NCBI RefSeq assembly: GCF_046097595.1 | Contig: NZ_JBJUVG010000007.1 | Coordinates: 1 to 64,000 of the forward strand | Reading direction: 5' to 3' | Length of the DNA: 64,000 nt | Origin: Peptococcus simiae | GTDB lineage: Bacteria; Bacillota; Peptococcia; Peptococcales; Peptococcaceae | Part shown: piece by piece, positions 16,598-25,265 of the stretch | Position numbering within the stretch: position 1 is the stretch's first letter | How the letters are laid out: every line of letters starts with the position of its first letter | Position numbers and translations under genes: made by a program | The notes under the pieces: generated by a model | Told to the model about the DNA's origin: nothing | The model's input: only the letters and a program-made list of their open reading frames with translations | Databases searched by the model: none

Positions 16598-17544
16598 TGG
16601 TTGGCGATTTTTCTGACGGCACTGGGCGAAGCATTTTTGTAGCGTTTGTATAAGAGGCTAAAGCGGCTGGGCGACTGGTAGCCAACAGCCTTGGCGATAT
16701 CGGCGATAGCCATGTCCGTGGTGAGGAGGAGGTTTTCGGCAATATTCATCCGCTTGCGCTGGGTAAACTCGGTAATGCTCATATTGTAGCGGTCCCTAAA
16801 GCAGGCCTTGAGCTTGGTTCCGCTCATGGCAGCCAGTTTTTCTAAAAAGGACTGGCTGATGTCAAAGGCATAGTGGTCCTGGATGTAGCGGGCAACGGTT
16901 TCAATGGCGACCTGGTCACCGGCCGGCAGGGGCCGCTTATTTTTGTGGCGGTCATAGGCATCCAGGCTGATGGCCAGCCATTCGTGGGCCTTGGCCTTAA
17001 AGAATAAGTCCGCTGAGGTGCCATCCATCTGGCAATGGAGGATATCCAGGGCCAGCTTGCGGATGGGCCGGATGATTTCCATCCGGGTGTCGTAAAAGAT
17101 TCGCATGAGCTGGTCCTTGTTCCTAAAACGGTTGGTCAAGCCTACCTTAGCCATCATACTTTCTTTAAAACGGACCCCTACCGCCTTATAGAGGGAGCCA
17201 CCGTGCATGAGGCAGCGGTCGGTCGGCAGGGTGGTATCAAAGATAAAAAGGGAGTCCGGCTCAATGACCTGGTAGGGATCCAGCCATTCGCCACTGCCAC
17301 TGATGATGTAGGCCGAGGAGAGGAGGACGTATTCGCTCAGGTCTTCACTGATGGATTCAACGTAGTCCTTTTTGATGGCCATGTCGTGAATATCGATGGT
17401 AAAGTCTTGGGTGTCGTAGTACCAATATCTGCCCCGGTAGTTTTCCCGGTCCGCAGTGAAGGCCTTGCCGGCCGGCGAAAAGACAGCGCCGGTTGGCGCC
17501 GCATCGTCCAGGTACCAGGCCACTAAGTCGTCAAAGGACTTCAT
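16594..17544 (-). CDS. AraC-family transcriptional regulator
   Basis: A 316-residue protein with an N-terminal sensing domain of no clear motif and a C-terminal AraC/XylS double HTH in the last 100 residues (ISQSFLEKLAAMSGTKLKACFRD; second helix pair MAIADIAKAVGYQSPSRFSLLYKRY with a terminal SPSAVRK). The start is set at 17544, where AAAGGAG lies 6 nt upstream; a longer frame to 17574 lacks a site. It diverges from the six-gene ABC/ECF/MATE operon. In other Firmicutes such regulators control siderophore- or heme-type transporters, so the same is inferred here. Confidence 0.9.
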   Translation of the reverse strand: MKSFDDLVAWYLDDAAPTGAVFSPAGKAFTADRENYRGRYWYYDTQDFTIDIHDMAIKKDYVESISEDLSEYVLLSSAYIISGSGEWLDPYQVIEPDSLFIFDTTLPTDRCLMHGGSLYKAVGVRFKESMMAKVGLTNRFRNKDQLMRIFYDTRMEIIRPIRKLALDILHCQMDGTSADLFFKAKAHEWLAISLDAYDRHKNKRPLPAGDQVAIETVARYIQDHYAFDISQSFLEKLAAMSGTKLKACFRDRYNMSITEFTQRKRMNIAENLLLTTDMAIADIAKAVGYQSPSRFSLLYKRYKNASPSAVRKIANQ

Positions 17545-17595
17545 GATTTTCTCCTTTCTGTCACGATTAGACACTATCTCAGTTAGACCTTAATT

Positions 17596-17626
17596 CGCTA
17601 ATCATATTGTAACAAATAAGTTAGCG
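17596..17626. promoter_or_regulatory. Inverted repeat at the transport-operon promoter
   Basis: CGCTAA-N19-TTAGCG spans the -35 box and spacer of the promoter at 17607-17635. It is well placed for an operator bound by the divergent AraC protein or another repressor. Confidence 0.5.
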
Positions 17627-17635
17627 GAGTACAAT
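17607..17635 (+). promoter_or_regulatory. Promoter of the ABC/ECF/MATE operon
   Basis: TTGTAA, 17-bp spacer, TACAAT. Transcription would begin near 17642, leaving a leader of about 100 nt before the first gene. Confidence 0.75.
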
Positions 17636-17661
17636 CTATTTGGATAAAGGCCTTTGTAGAG

Positions 17662-17707
17662 ACTTTCTCTCCAAGCCCGTCGGTCGGCTAGAGAAGGTTC
17701 GCGGGCT
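17662..17707 (+). promoter_or_regulatory. Structured leader, possible H-type pseudoknot
   Basis: ACTTTCTCT (17662-17670) can pair with AGAGAAGGT (17690-17698). The loop between them holds AGCCCG (17674-17679), which can pair with CGGGCT (17702-17707) beyond the stem, giving a pseudoknot topology. It does not match a riboswitch consensus that I know. It lies in the 5' leader of the transport operon. Confidence 0.4.
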
Positions 17708-17743
17708 GAGCGGCGTCTAAATAGAATAGTTTAGGAGGTAGTT

Positions 17744-19498
17744 ATGAAGACCTATAAAAAATTGTTCCGCTATGCCAAGGAGAAAAGGGGGTGGGGGGTC
17801 CTGGCCATCCTTTGCTCTGCCCTGTCGGCTGTGGCAACGGTTTACGGCTATTATTTGATTTATCGCTTTTTAGACAGTGTGGTGGTGGCCGGAGACCTGG
17901 CCCTGGCTCGATCCTATGCGGCCCGGACAGTCGTCTTTTTAACCCTGGGAGCCTTGGTTTACATAGCTTCCGGGGCTTGCTCTCACGTTTTGGCTTTTCG
18001 CTTGGAAAGCAACTTACGGAAGCACGGGATTGAGGGCTTGGCCGGGGCTAGCTTCCGCTTTTTTGACCTCCACCCCAGTGGGGCTATCCGCAAAACCATT
18101 GACGACAATGCGGCCCAGACCCACCAGGCTGTGGCCCACCTGATTCCTGACCAGACCCAGGCCATCTTATCGCCGCTTTTACTCTTAATTGCCAGCTTCT
18201 TTGTGGGTTGGCGGGTAGGGTTGGTCCTGGTCCTTTTAACCCTTTCTGCCGGACTCTTGCTCAAGGCCATGATGGGCGAGAAGGAATTTATGAAAATTTA
18301 CCAGGCGGCCCTGGCTACCCTGAGTGCGGAATCGGTGGAATATGTCCGGGGGATGCCGGTGGTCAAAATATTCGGCGCCCGGGTGGATTCCTTCAAGGCC
18401 CTCTATAAGGCCATTAAGGATTATTCCAAATATGCCTATGATTACAGCCAAAGCTGCAAGGGGCCCTATGTCATCTACCAGTGGCTTTTCTTCGGCCTGC
18501 TGGCCCTTTTAATGGTTCCCCTGCCCTTTCTTGTCAGCACCCTCGGCAATCCGGCTCTTTTGGCTGTGGACCTGATGATGGTCCTCTTCTTTAGCGGCGT
18601 CCTCTTTGTGGCCTTTATGCGGGTCATGTGGGTGTCTACCTATGATTTCCAGGCCAATTATGCAGTCGATAGCTTAGAAACCCTCTATACCGCCATGCAG
18701 GAAGACCAATTGACCTTTGGCCATGAAGACGTTTTTGACAACTATGATATTGAATTTGACCGGGTGGACTTTGCCTATAAGGATAAGCAGGTCTTTAAGG
18801 ACCTTAGCTTTAGCCTGAAAGAGGGCCGGTCCTATGCCCTGGTCGGCGGGTCCGGCAGCGGGAAGTCGACCATAGCCAAGCTCATCTCCGGCTTTTACGC
18901 TGTCGATGGTGGGCAGATTAAAATCGGTGGCAAGCCCCTGGAAAGCTACCGGCAGGCGGCCCTTATTGAAACCATCGCCTTTGTTTTTCAAAATGCTAAG
19001 CTCTTTAAGCAAAGCATTTATGAGAACGTGGCCCTGGCCAAACCCGATGCCAGCCGGGCCGAGGTCCTGGAGGCCCTGCACCTGGCCGGCTGTGACAGCA
19101 TTTTAGATAAGTTTCCCGACCGGGAAAATACCCGGATTGGCAGTGCCGGTGTTTACCTGTCCGGCGGCGAAAAGCAACGGATCGCCATTGCCCGGGCCCT
19201 CTTGAAAGATGCCAAGATCATCATCATGGATGAGGCCAGCGCTGCCATTGACCCGGATAATGAGCATGAACTGCAAAAGGCCTTTAAACAGCTTATGCAG
19301 AGGAAAACGGTCATTATGATTGCCCACCGCCTGTCCAGCATTCGGGCCGTAGATGAAATCCTGGTCCTGGAGGGCGGGGAAATTGTTGAACGGGGGACCG
19401 ATGCCACCCTTATGGTAGGGGACAGCCGGTATAAACACTTTATGAACCTCTACCAAGAGGCCAATGAATGGAGGGTCGGTTATGAAAACCTTCTTTAA
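17744..19498 (+). CDS. ABC transporter ATPase-permease, subunit 1
   Basis: A 584-residue half-transporter: six-helix exporter-type membrane domain (about 1-320) followed by an ATPase domain with Walker A G-G-S-G-S-G-K-S, signature LSGGEKQ and Walker B IIIMDEAS. Half-transporters in tandem like this (YbtP/YbtQ, IrtA/IrtB, SiaD/E) form heterodimers, some of which import siderophores or related chelates despite the exporter fold. Its 3' end overlaps the next gene by 17 nt. AGGAGG precedes the ATG. Substrate is inferred only from context. Confidence 0.9.
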   Translation: MKTYKKLFRYAKEKRGWGVLAILCSALSAVATVYGYYLIYRFLDSVVVAGDLALARSYAARTVVFLTLGALVYIASGACSHVLAFRLESNLRKHGIEGLAGASFRFFDLHPSGAIRKTIDDNAAQTHQAVAHLIPDQTQAILSPLLLLIASFFVGWRVGLVLVLLTLSAGLLLKAMMGEKEFMKIYQAALATLSAESVEYVRGMPVVKIFGARVDSFKALYKAIKDYSKYAYDYSQSCKGPYVIYQWLFFGLLALLMVPLPFLVSTLGNPALLAVDLMMVLFFSGVLFVAFMRVMWVSTYDFQANYAVDSLETLYTAMQEDQLTFGHEDVFDNYDIEFDRVDFAYKDKQVFKDLSFSLKEGRSYALVGGSGSGKSTIAKLISGFYAVDGGQIKIGGKPLESYRQAALIETIAFVFQNAKLFKQSIYENVALAKPDASRAEVLEALHLAGCDSILDKFPDRENTRIGSAGVYLSGGEKQRIAIARALLKDAKIIIMDEASAAIDPDNEHELQKAFKQLMQRKTVIMIAHRLSSIRAVDEILVLEGGEIVERGTDATLMVGDSRYKHFMNLYQEANEWRVGYENLL

Positions 19499-21203
19499 GA
19501 ATACCTTTGCCCTGACCGAAGCCGGGGCCAGTGACCTGGTCCAGGCCACCCGGGCCTGTTTTTGGGTCTACTGCATCAATATGGTGCCGGCCTTTTTGCT
19601 CTTGCTCTTTATGGATGACCTGGTCCTAGGTCACGCCCGCAACCCCTATATCTATACCGGCATCTCTATCCTGACCCTCATCGCCATGTATCTCCTGATG
19701 CGGGTGGAATACGACCGGATGTATAACACCACCTACCGGGAAAGTGCCAACCTGCGCCTGGAACTGGCCGAAAAAATGGCTGACCTGCCCTTGTCCTACT
19801 TTTTCAAGCATGACCTGTCCGACCTTTCCCAAAGCATTATGGAAGATGTGGCAGCCATTGAACACGCCCTGAGCCATTCCATCCCTAAGGCCATGGCTAT
19901 GGCGATATTCTTTCCGCTGATGTCCATCTTAATGATCATCGGCCATTGGCAACTGGGCCTGGCGGTGGTCCTGCCCCTCCTCTTTAGCTTTATCCTTTTA
20001 CCGGTCTCACGTAAAATGGTCAGCACCGGCAACAAGGGCTACTACGATATTTTGCGACGGAATTCGGAAGCCTTCCAGGAAACCATAGAGCTCCAGCAGG
20101 AAATCAAAAGCTTTAACCTGGTTGACCGCGTCAGGGCGGACCTCTTCCAAAAAATGGATGAAAGCGAAAAAATCCATATCCAAACCGAGGCCAAAAGCCT
20201 CCTGGCCATGGGCCTTTCCAATCTCTTTTCCTATGTGTCCCTGGGGGTTGTTATGGTGGTTGGGATTAACCGGCTCATAGTTGGCGATATTTCCCTCCTC
20301 TACCTCCTGGGCTACCTGTTGGCCGCCATTAAGGTGAAAGAAGCCATAGACGCCTCTAAAGAAGGTTACCTGGAAATGCTGCATATTGGCCCCCGGGTCA
20401 ACCGGATTAAGGAGATCCGCAAGACACCGGCCCAGGCCGGTCAAGCCATCCAACTGACCAACTTTGACCTGGCCTTCCAAGATGTTACCTTTGCCTATGA
20501 CCGGGATAACCCCGTCTTGCGAGGGGTCAGCTTTACAGCCCGGCAGGGAGAAGTCACCGCCCTGGTCGGGGCCAGCGGGTGCGGCAAGACCAGTATCCTC
20601 CGGCTCATGTCCCGGCTCTATGACTATGACGGCGGGAAGATTACCATCGGCGGCCAGGATATCAAGACCATTGCCGCATCGACCCTCTTTAGCCATATTG
20701 CTATTGTCTTCCAGGACGTGACCCTCTTTAACAGCAGCGTCATGGAGAATATCCGGATCGGTCGGGCGGATGCTACAGATGAAGAAGTCCGCCAGGCCGC
20801 CGAAGCCGCCCAGTGTATGGACTTTATCAACCGCCTAGACCAAGGCTTCGACACCCCCATTGGCGAAAACGGCGCCGAACTTTCCGGTGGCGAACGTCAA
20901 CGCCTCTCCATTGCCCGGGCCATCCTAAAAGATGCCCCCATCCTCATCCTGGACGAAATCGCCGCCAGCCTGGATGTGACCAATGAAAAGGCCATCCAGG
21001 AAAGCCTGAACCGGCTGATTCAAAATAAAACCGTCATCATCATCTCCCACCGACTCAAGTCCATTGAAAAGGTGGATAAAATCGTCGTCCTGGACGCCGG
21101 CCGCGTCGAAGCCACCGGCAGCCATGCCGAATTGGCCAAACAATCACCAACCTATCAAAATCTGCTGGAAAAAAATCGTTTGGCAGAAGCCTTTGTTTAT
21201 TAG
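19482..21203 (+). CDS. ABC transporter ATPase-permease, subunit 2
   Basis: The 573-residue partner of the preceding gene: membrane domain (about 1-310) and ATPase domain with Walker A G-A-S-G-C-G-K-T, LSGGERQRLSIARA and Walker B ILILDEIA. The start at 19482 is preferred because GGAGGG lies 6 nt upstream; an ATG at 19464 has none. Overlap with subunit 1 implies coupled translation and a heterodimer. In a six-gene operon with ECF components and a MATE pump. Confidence 0.9.
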   Translation: MKTFFKNTFALTEAGASDLVQATRACFWVYCINMVPAFLLLLFMDDLVLGHARNPYIYTGISILTLIAMYLLMRVEYDRMYNTTYRESANLRLELAEKMADLPLSYFFKHDLSDLSQSIMEDVAAIEHALSHSIPKAMAMAIFFPLMSILMIIGHWQLGLAVVLPLLFSFILLPVSRKMVSTGNKGYYDILRRNSEAFQETIELQQEIKSFNLVDRVRADLFQKMDESEKIHIQTEAKSLLAMGLSNLFSYVSLGVVMVVGINRLIVGDISLLYLLGYLLAAIKVKEAIDASKEGYLEMLHIGPRVNRIKEIRKTPAQAGQAIQLTNFDLAFQDVTFAYDRDNPVLRGVSFTARQGEVTALVGASGCGKTSILRLMSRLYDYDGGKITIGGQDIKTIAASTLFSHIAIVFQDVTLFNSSVMENIRIGRADATDEEVRQAAEAAQCMDFINRLDQGFDTPIGENGAELSGGERQRLSIARAILKDAPILILDEIAASLDVTNEKAIQESLNRLIQNKTVIIISHRLKSIEKVDKIVVLDAGRVEATGSHAELAKQSPTYQNLLEKNRLAEAFVY

Positions 21204-21214
21204 GAGGGAGACTC

Positions 21215-21793
21215 ATGAAGCAACAATTAAAGGTCAAGGACTTAGTGACCATTGGGATTTTTGCTGTTATTTATTTCATTTTAATGTTTGCGCTGGGCAT
21301 GATTGGAATGGTGCCTATTCTGTTTTTGCTTTACCCGACCCTTCTGGGCCTTGTTAGCGGCGTCTTGATTATGCTTTTTATGGCCAAGGTGCCCAAGCCC
21401 TGGGCCCTCTTTATCCTAGGGATGATCACACCCTTGGGCATGTTTGCCATGGGGCATACCTATGTTTTACCGGTTCATGCCCTGGTGGTGATGCTGGTGG
21501 CAGAGTTGATCCGCCGGGCCGGATCCTACCGGTCCTTCAAGGCCGATGCCCTGGCCTTTGGGGTCTTTAACACTTGGATTTGCGGGTCTTTAATGCAAAT
21601 GCTCTTGGCTAAGGAAGAGTACTTAGAGATGTGTGCCATGATGGGAGATGATTATGTGAAGGGCTTAGAAAGATTGATTACCTATCCGCATATGGCCCTG
21701 GTCTACCTGGGGGCCTTTGTCGGTGCCTTGCTGGGGGCCCTTATTGGCCGGGCCATGCTGAAAAAGCATTTTGCTAAAGCAGGGGTTATCTAG
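21215..21793 (+). CDS. ECF transporter S component, MptD/Trep_Strep family
   Basis: A 192-residue, five- to six-helix membrane protein matching the Trep_Strep/MptD type of putative substrate-binding (S) subunits (VKDLVTIGIFAVIYFILMF at the start, GHTYVLPVHALVVMLVAELIRR in the middle). It is followed directly by T and A components, so this is a dedicated ECF importer. TAGGAGGGAG precedes the ATG. Related S-T-A sets downstream of paired ABC half-transporters in streptococci (SiaFGH) import heme; that ligand is an inference here. Confidence 0.82.
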   Translation: MKQQLKVKDLVTIGIFAVIYFILMFALGMIGMVPILFLLYPTLLGLVSGVLIMLFMAKVPKPWALFILGMITPLGMFAMGHTYVLPVHALVVMLVAELIRRAGSYRSFKADALAFGVFNTWICGSLMQMLLAKEEYLEMCAMMGDDYVKGLERLITYPHMALVYLGAFVGALLGALIGRAMLKKHFAKAGVI

Positions 21794-22482
21794 TGGCTCA
21801 GACGGTAAAGGATTTTTTCAATCCAAACCCCATTAGTAAGCTTTGCGGCACTGTTTTAATCAGTTTTACGGTTTTGCACCCGATCGGCTTTTTCGGCTGG
21901 GGGGTAGCCGGCTGGCTGGCCCTTTTCTTTTGGCTGAATGGCTATAGGTTGGATGCGGTCAAAGTACCTGCTTATTTTTCAGTGCTATATTTTTTGCCCG
22001 GCTTTGATTGGGTGATGGCTTTGCCTAGTGGCATAAAAATGTTCGTAGCCCTTTTGCTTGTGGCTAAGATGTTCTACCTGCCCTTTGTCGCCGGTAAGTT
22101 CTTGATAAAGAGTTCGGATGTCGGGCATATCCTATCTGCCATGGATAAATGCCGGGTACCGGCTGCCTTCAGCATTCCCGTTGCTGTGATGTTTCGCTTT
22201 TTCCCTTCTTTTAAGGAAGACCATCGTCATATTCGTCAGGCCATGAAAATTAGGGGGATCAGCCTAAGGCATCCCCTTAGGTATGCAGAGTATGTGACCG
22301 TGCCCCTCTTAGTCATCTCCTCGACCCTGGCCGATGATATAGCGATGGCAGCGGAAACCCGGGGCATTGCCAGGCCGGGCGTAAAGACCCGCTACCGAGA
22401 GGTCAGCAGCAAGGGTATAGATGTTATCTTTTTGGCAGGGGTTATGGGCTTGGTGATAGGAGGCTGGCTATGGTTCAAGTAA
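21793..22482 (+). CDS. ECF transporter T component (CbiQ-like)
   Basis: A 229-residue membrane protein with several helices and the cytosolic coupling helix region FRFFPSFKEDHRHIRQAMKIRG containing the A-R-G-like coupling motifs (KIRGI, AETRGIARPG) that dock on the ATPases. Starts with GTG overlapping the previous stop by one base, so translation is coupled. Its 3' end overlaps the ATPase gene by 13 nt. Confidence 0.88.
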   Translation: MAQTVKDFFNPNPISKLCGTVLISFTVLHPIGFFGWGVAGWLALFFWLNGYRLDAVKVPAYFSVLYFLPGFDWVMALPSGIKMFVALLLVAKMFYLPFVAGKFLIKSSDVGHILSAMDKCRVPAAFSIPVAVMFRFFPSFKEDHRHIRQAMKIRGISLRHPLRYAEYVTVPLLVISSTLADDIAMAAETRGIARPGVKTRYREVSSKGIDVIFLAGVMGLVIGGWLWFK

Positions 22483-23858
22483 AGGGCCTTTCCTTAACCT
22501 ATCCCGGGCAGGAGAAGAGCCTGGAGAGGATTGACTTCCAGCTGGCAGCCGGCGAATGCCTGCTCTTGGCCGGAGAAAGTGGCTGTGGGAAATCCTCTAT
22601 CCTTCGCAGCTTAAATGGCTTGGCCCGTCATTATGACCGGGCCTCCCTATCCGGGGATATCTCCCTTGCCGGTCAATCGGTCAAGGGGATGGAGGTCTAC
22701 CAGATTGCTGAGTGGATTGCCAGTGTTTTTCAAAACCCCAAGACCCACTTTTTTAATGTTGATACCACCTTGGAACTGGTCTTTTATTTGGAAAACAAGG
22801 GGATAGCTCGCCAGCAAATTCAAGACCGGCTAGAAGAGATGCTGGCCCTTTTTCCCATCCGCCATCTCTTAGACCGGGATATCTTTTGCCTGTCTGGTGG
22901 GGAAAAGCAGGTCTTGAGTCTTGCAGCGGCCTATATCAGCGGTACACCGATTATTGTTTTGGACGAACCCTCTTCTAACTTAGATGACAGGTATACAGGG
23001 GTTCTGGCGAATATGTTGCAGACCCTGAAAGCTCGAGGGGTTACCTTGATCATTGCAGAACATCGGCTCCACTACCTCATGCCGGTGGTAGACCGGGTTT
23101 GCCTTATTGAGGATGGGCGGTTGGTTGAGACTTATTACGCTGAGGCCTTTATCGGCCTGTCTGAAGAGGACCGTCAAGCCAGGGGCTTGAGGTCACCGGT
23201 GGATACCCCGCTTAAACGGCTTCAACGGCCCCAGCTGACAGGAGACCTGACTGTTAAAAAGCTCCAGCGTCAGTTCAAGGGGACCGGAACCGGCTTTGCC
23301 ATCCAGGGCCTGGGCTTGGACCGGGCTTGTGTTTACGGGATTATTGGCCATAATGGCGCCGGCAAATCGACTTTTTTGAGGATCCTATTGGGCTTGGAAG
23401 GGGGCAGAGGGGATATCGTTTACTTTAAGGGCAAGCGGGTCTCCAAGCGTCAGCGGTTGGCCCTAGCCAGCCTGGTGATGCAGGATGTCAACCACCAGCT
23501 ATTTACAGAAACCGTTGATAAAGAGGTCAGCCTTGGCTTAAAAAATATTGACCGGGTAGAGCAAGGGCGGATTTTAGACCGGCTGGGCCTGGCCCGGCTG
23601 GCAGACCGGCACCCTATGAGCCTTTCCGGCGGTGAAAAGCAAAGGGTGGCGATTGCCTCAGCCCTTTTAAGTGACCGCCCCATTATTGCCTTTGATGAAC
23701 CGACCAGCGGCATGGATTGGCACCATATGGTGGACCTTTGTCACTTAATTAAGGCAGTCGCCCAACAAGGGAAAATCGTGCTGGTTATTTCTCATGATAA
23801 AGAATTTCTGAACCGAACAGCAGACCGACTTATTAATATGGAAGACTATGCCTTATAA
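22470..23858 (+). CDS. ECF transporter ATPase, two fused ATP-binding domains
   Basis: A 462-residue protein carrying two complete ABC domains: first Walker A G-E-S-G-C-G-K-S near residue 33 with LSGGEKQ and LDEPSSNLDD, second Walker A G-H-N-G-A-G-K-S near 292 with LSGGEKQRVAIA and FDEPTSGMD. It therefore supplies both A and A' subunits of an ECF complex with the two preceding genes. Overlap with the T component supports one operon. Confidence 0.9.
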   Translation: MVQVKGLSLTYPGQEKSLERIDFQLAAGECLLLAGESGCGKSSILRSLNGLARHYDRASLSGDISLAGQSVKGMEVYQIAEWIASVFQNPKTHFFNVDTTLELVFYLENKGIARQQIQDRLEEMLALFPIRHLLDRDIFCLSGGEKQVLSLAAAYISGTPIIVLDEPSSNLDDRYTGVLANMLQTLKARGVTLIIAEHRLHYLMPVVDRVCLIEDGRLVETYYAEAFIGLSEEDRQARGLRSPVDTPLKRLQRPQLTGDLTVKKLQRQFKGTGTGFAIQGLGLDRACVYGIIGHNGAGKSTFLRILLGLEGGRGDIVYFKGKRVSKRQRLALASLVMQDVNHQLFTETVDKEVSLGLKNIDRVEQGRILDRLGLARLADRHPMSLSGGEKQRVAIASALLSDRPIIAFDEPTSGMDWHHMVDLCHLIKAVAQQGKIVLVISHDKEFLNRTADRLINMEDYAL

Positions 23859-23877
23859 AAAGTGAAGAGGTAAAAAT

Positions 23878-25218
23878 ATGGAAGAAAGCATTAAAGACCA
23901 GTTGCTGACGAAAAGACCCCTGGACCTGTTGATTCAACTGTCTGTACCGGCCATTATCGGTATGATGGTGATTGGCCTATACCCCTTTATGGATGGTATT
24001 TTTGCCGGCAAAATCATTGGACAAGCAGCTATGGCTGCCTGTGGGGTTGCGCTACCGCTAACCTTTGTGAATAGTGGGGTGTCAACGCTTATCGGGATTG
24101 GATCGGCCTCGGTTTTGGCGCGGGCTATTGGCGCTGGAGACAAGAAAACCATTGATAAGATTATGGGTAACCTCATCTTTTGGGTCCTTGCTTTTTCGGT
24201 GATCATTACGGTGGCCGGGATTCTTTTGGCCCCGCCATTTTTAAGCCTGGTGGGGGCCGAGGGAGAGATCAAGGCCCTTGGGATTCGCTATTTACGGGTG
24301 CTCTTTCTTGGCTCCTTTTTTGTGAACTTTACCCAGTCCGCAAATATGGTTATGCGGGGTGAAGGGCTAATGAAGGAGGCCATGCTGATCATGGGTGGCG
24401 GTGCCCTCATCAATATTGCTTTAGACCCCATCTTGATGCTGGCTATGGGGGCTTATGCCATTGAAGGGGCGGCCCTGGCCACTGTCCTGGCCCAGGTCCT
24501 GCAGGCTGGCGTCACCTATTATTACTTTGCAAAAAGGAGTCAGGTGGTTAAAATCCACCGGATTCAATCGGATGCCGAGATCCGGCAGGCCATGTTTGCT
24601 GTTGGGGCTTCAGCTATGATGATGCAAATTCTCTTTATGCTGCAACAAAGCCTGCTCTATAAAATGGCCTTTAAGTATGGTGGCGAAAGCCACGGTATTT
24701 TAATGGCGGCGTCTTTACGGATCTACGCCTTTTCCTTCATTCCCCTATGGGGGATGAGTCAGGGGCTGCAGCCGGTGGTAGGTACGAACTTCGGGGCTCA
24801 AAAATATGGACGGGTGCGTGCAGCCATGAAGGTCTTTTGCCTCGGTGGCTTGGTATTAGCCGGGATTTTCTGGCTACCGGCCCTGGTCTTTTCAACGGAC
24901 CTACTCAGTCTTTTTGGCCTTGCACCGGAGATTATTGCTGAAGGGGTTGGCTTTTTTAGACTCTTTTATTCGATCTTTATTCTCTACGGAGTCATGGTCA
25001 TGGCGATTACTTTTTTTCAGTCCATCGGTAACGCCAAAAAAGCCGGCCTTATTGTTATGCTGAGACAGCTCATCCTTTTTGTGCCGGCTATGATTATCCT
25101 GCCCATCTTCTTTGGGGTCCCTGCCGTATGGTTTTCCGAACCCCTGGTGGATCTACTTGTTATCATTTATGCCCTAGCCCTTATGGTCCGAGAACTGAAG
25201 GCCATGGGCCAGTCATAA
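23878..25218 (+). CDS. MATE-family efflux transporter
   Basis: A 446-residue protein with about 12 membrane helices in two halves, typical MATE start (RPLDLLIQLSVPAIIGMMVIGLYPFMDGIFAGKIIG) and mid-repeat MWGMSQGLQPVVGTNFGAQ-like element. MATE proteins export cations or xenobiotics in exchange for Na+ or H+. Last gene of the AraC-linked operon, 19 nt after the ATPase, so it may export a toxic ligand or chelator handled by the importer. Closed by a strong terminator. Confidence 0.9.
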   Translation: MEESIKDQLLTKRPLDLLIQLSVPAIIGMMVIGLYPFMDGIFAGKIIGQAAMAACGVALPLTFVNSGVSTLIGIGSASVLARAIGAGDKKTIDKIMGNLIFWVLAFSVIITVAGILLAPPFLSLVGAEGEIKALGIRYLRVLFLGSFFVNFTQSANMVMRGEGLMKEAMLIMGGGALINIALDPILMLAMGAYAIEGAALATVLAQVLQAGVTYYYFAKRSQVVKIHRIQSDAEIRQAMFAVGASAMMMQILFMLQQSLLYKMAFKYGGESHGILMAASLRIYAFSFIPLWGMSQGLQPVVGTNFGAQKYGRVRAAMKVFCLGGLVLAGIFWLPALVFSTDLLSLFGLAPEIIAEGVGFFRLFYSIFILYGVMVMAITFFQSIGNAKKAGLIVMLRQLILFVPAMIILPIFFGVPAVWFSEPLVDLLVIIYALALMVRELKAMGQS

Positions 25219-25220
25219 AA

Positions 25221-25262
25221 AAAGCGGCTGCCATTCTTACTTGAATGGCAGCCGCTTTATCT
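25221..25262. terminator. Bidirectional 16-bp terminator
   Basis: Perfect 16-bp stem (25221-25236 with 25243-25258) around TTACTT, A-rich left and T-rich right. Ends the MATE operon and the convergent purine permease. Confidence 0.92.
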
Positions 25263-25265
25263 TGC

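Noticed and set aside
20007..20696. 229-residue minus-strand frame opposite an ABC gene
   Set aside because: It is antisense to a clear ABC transporter coding region, with no start signal or motif.
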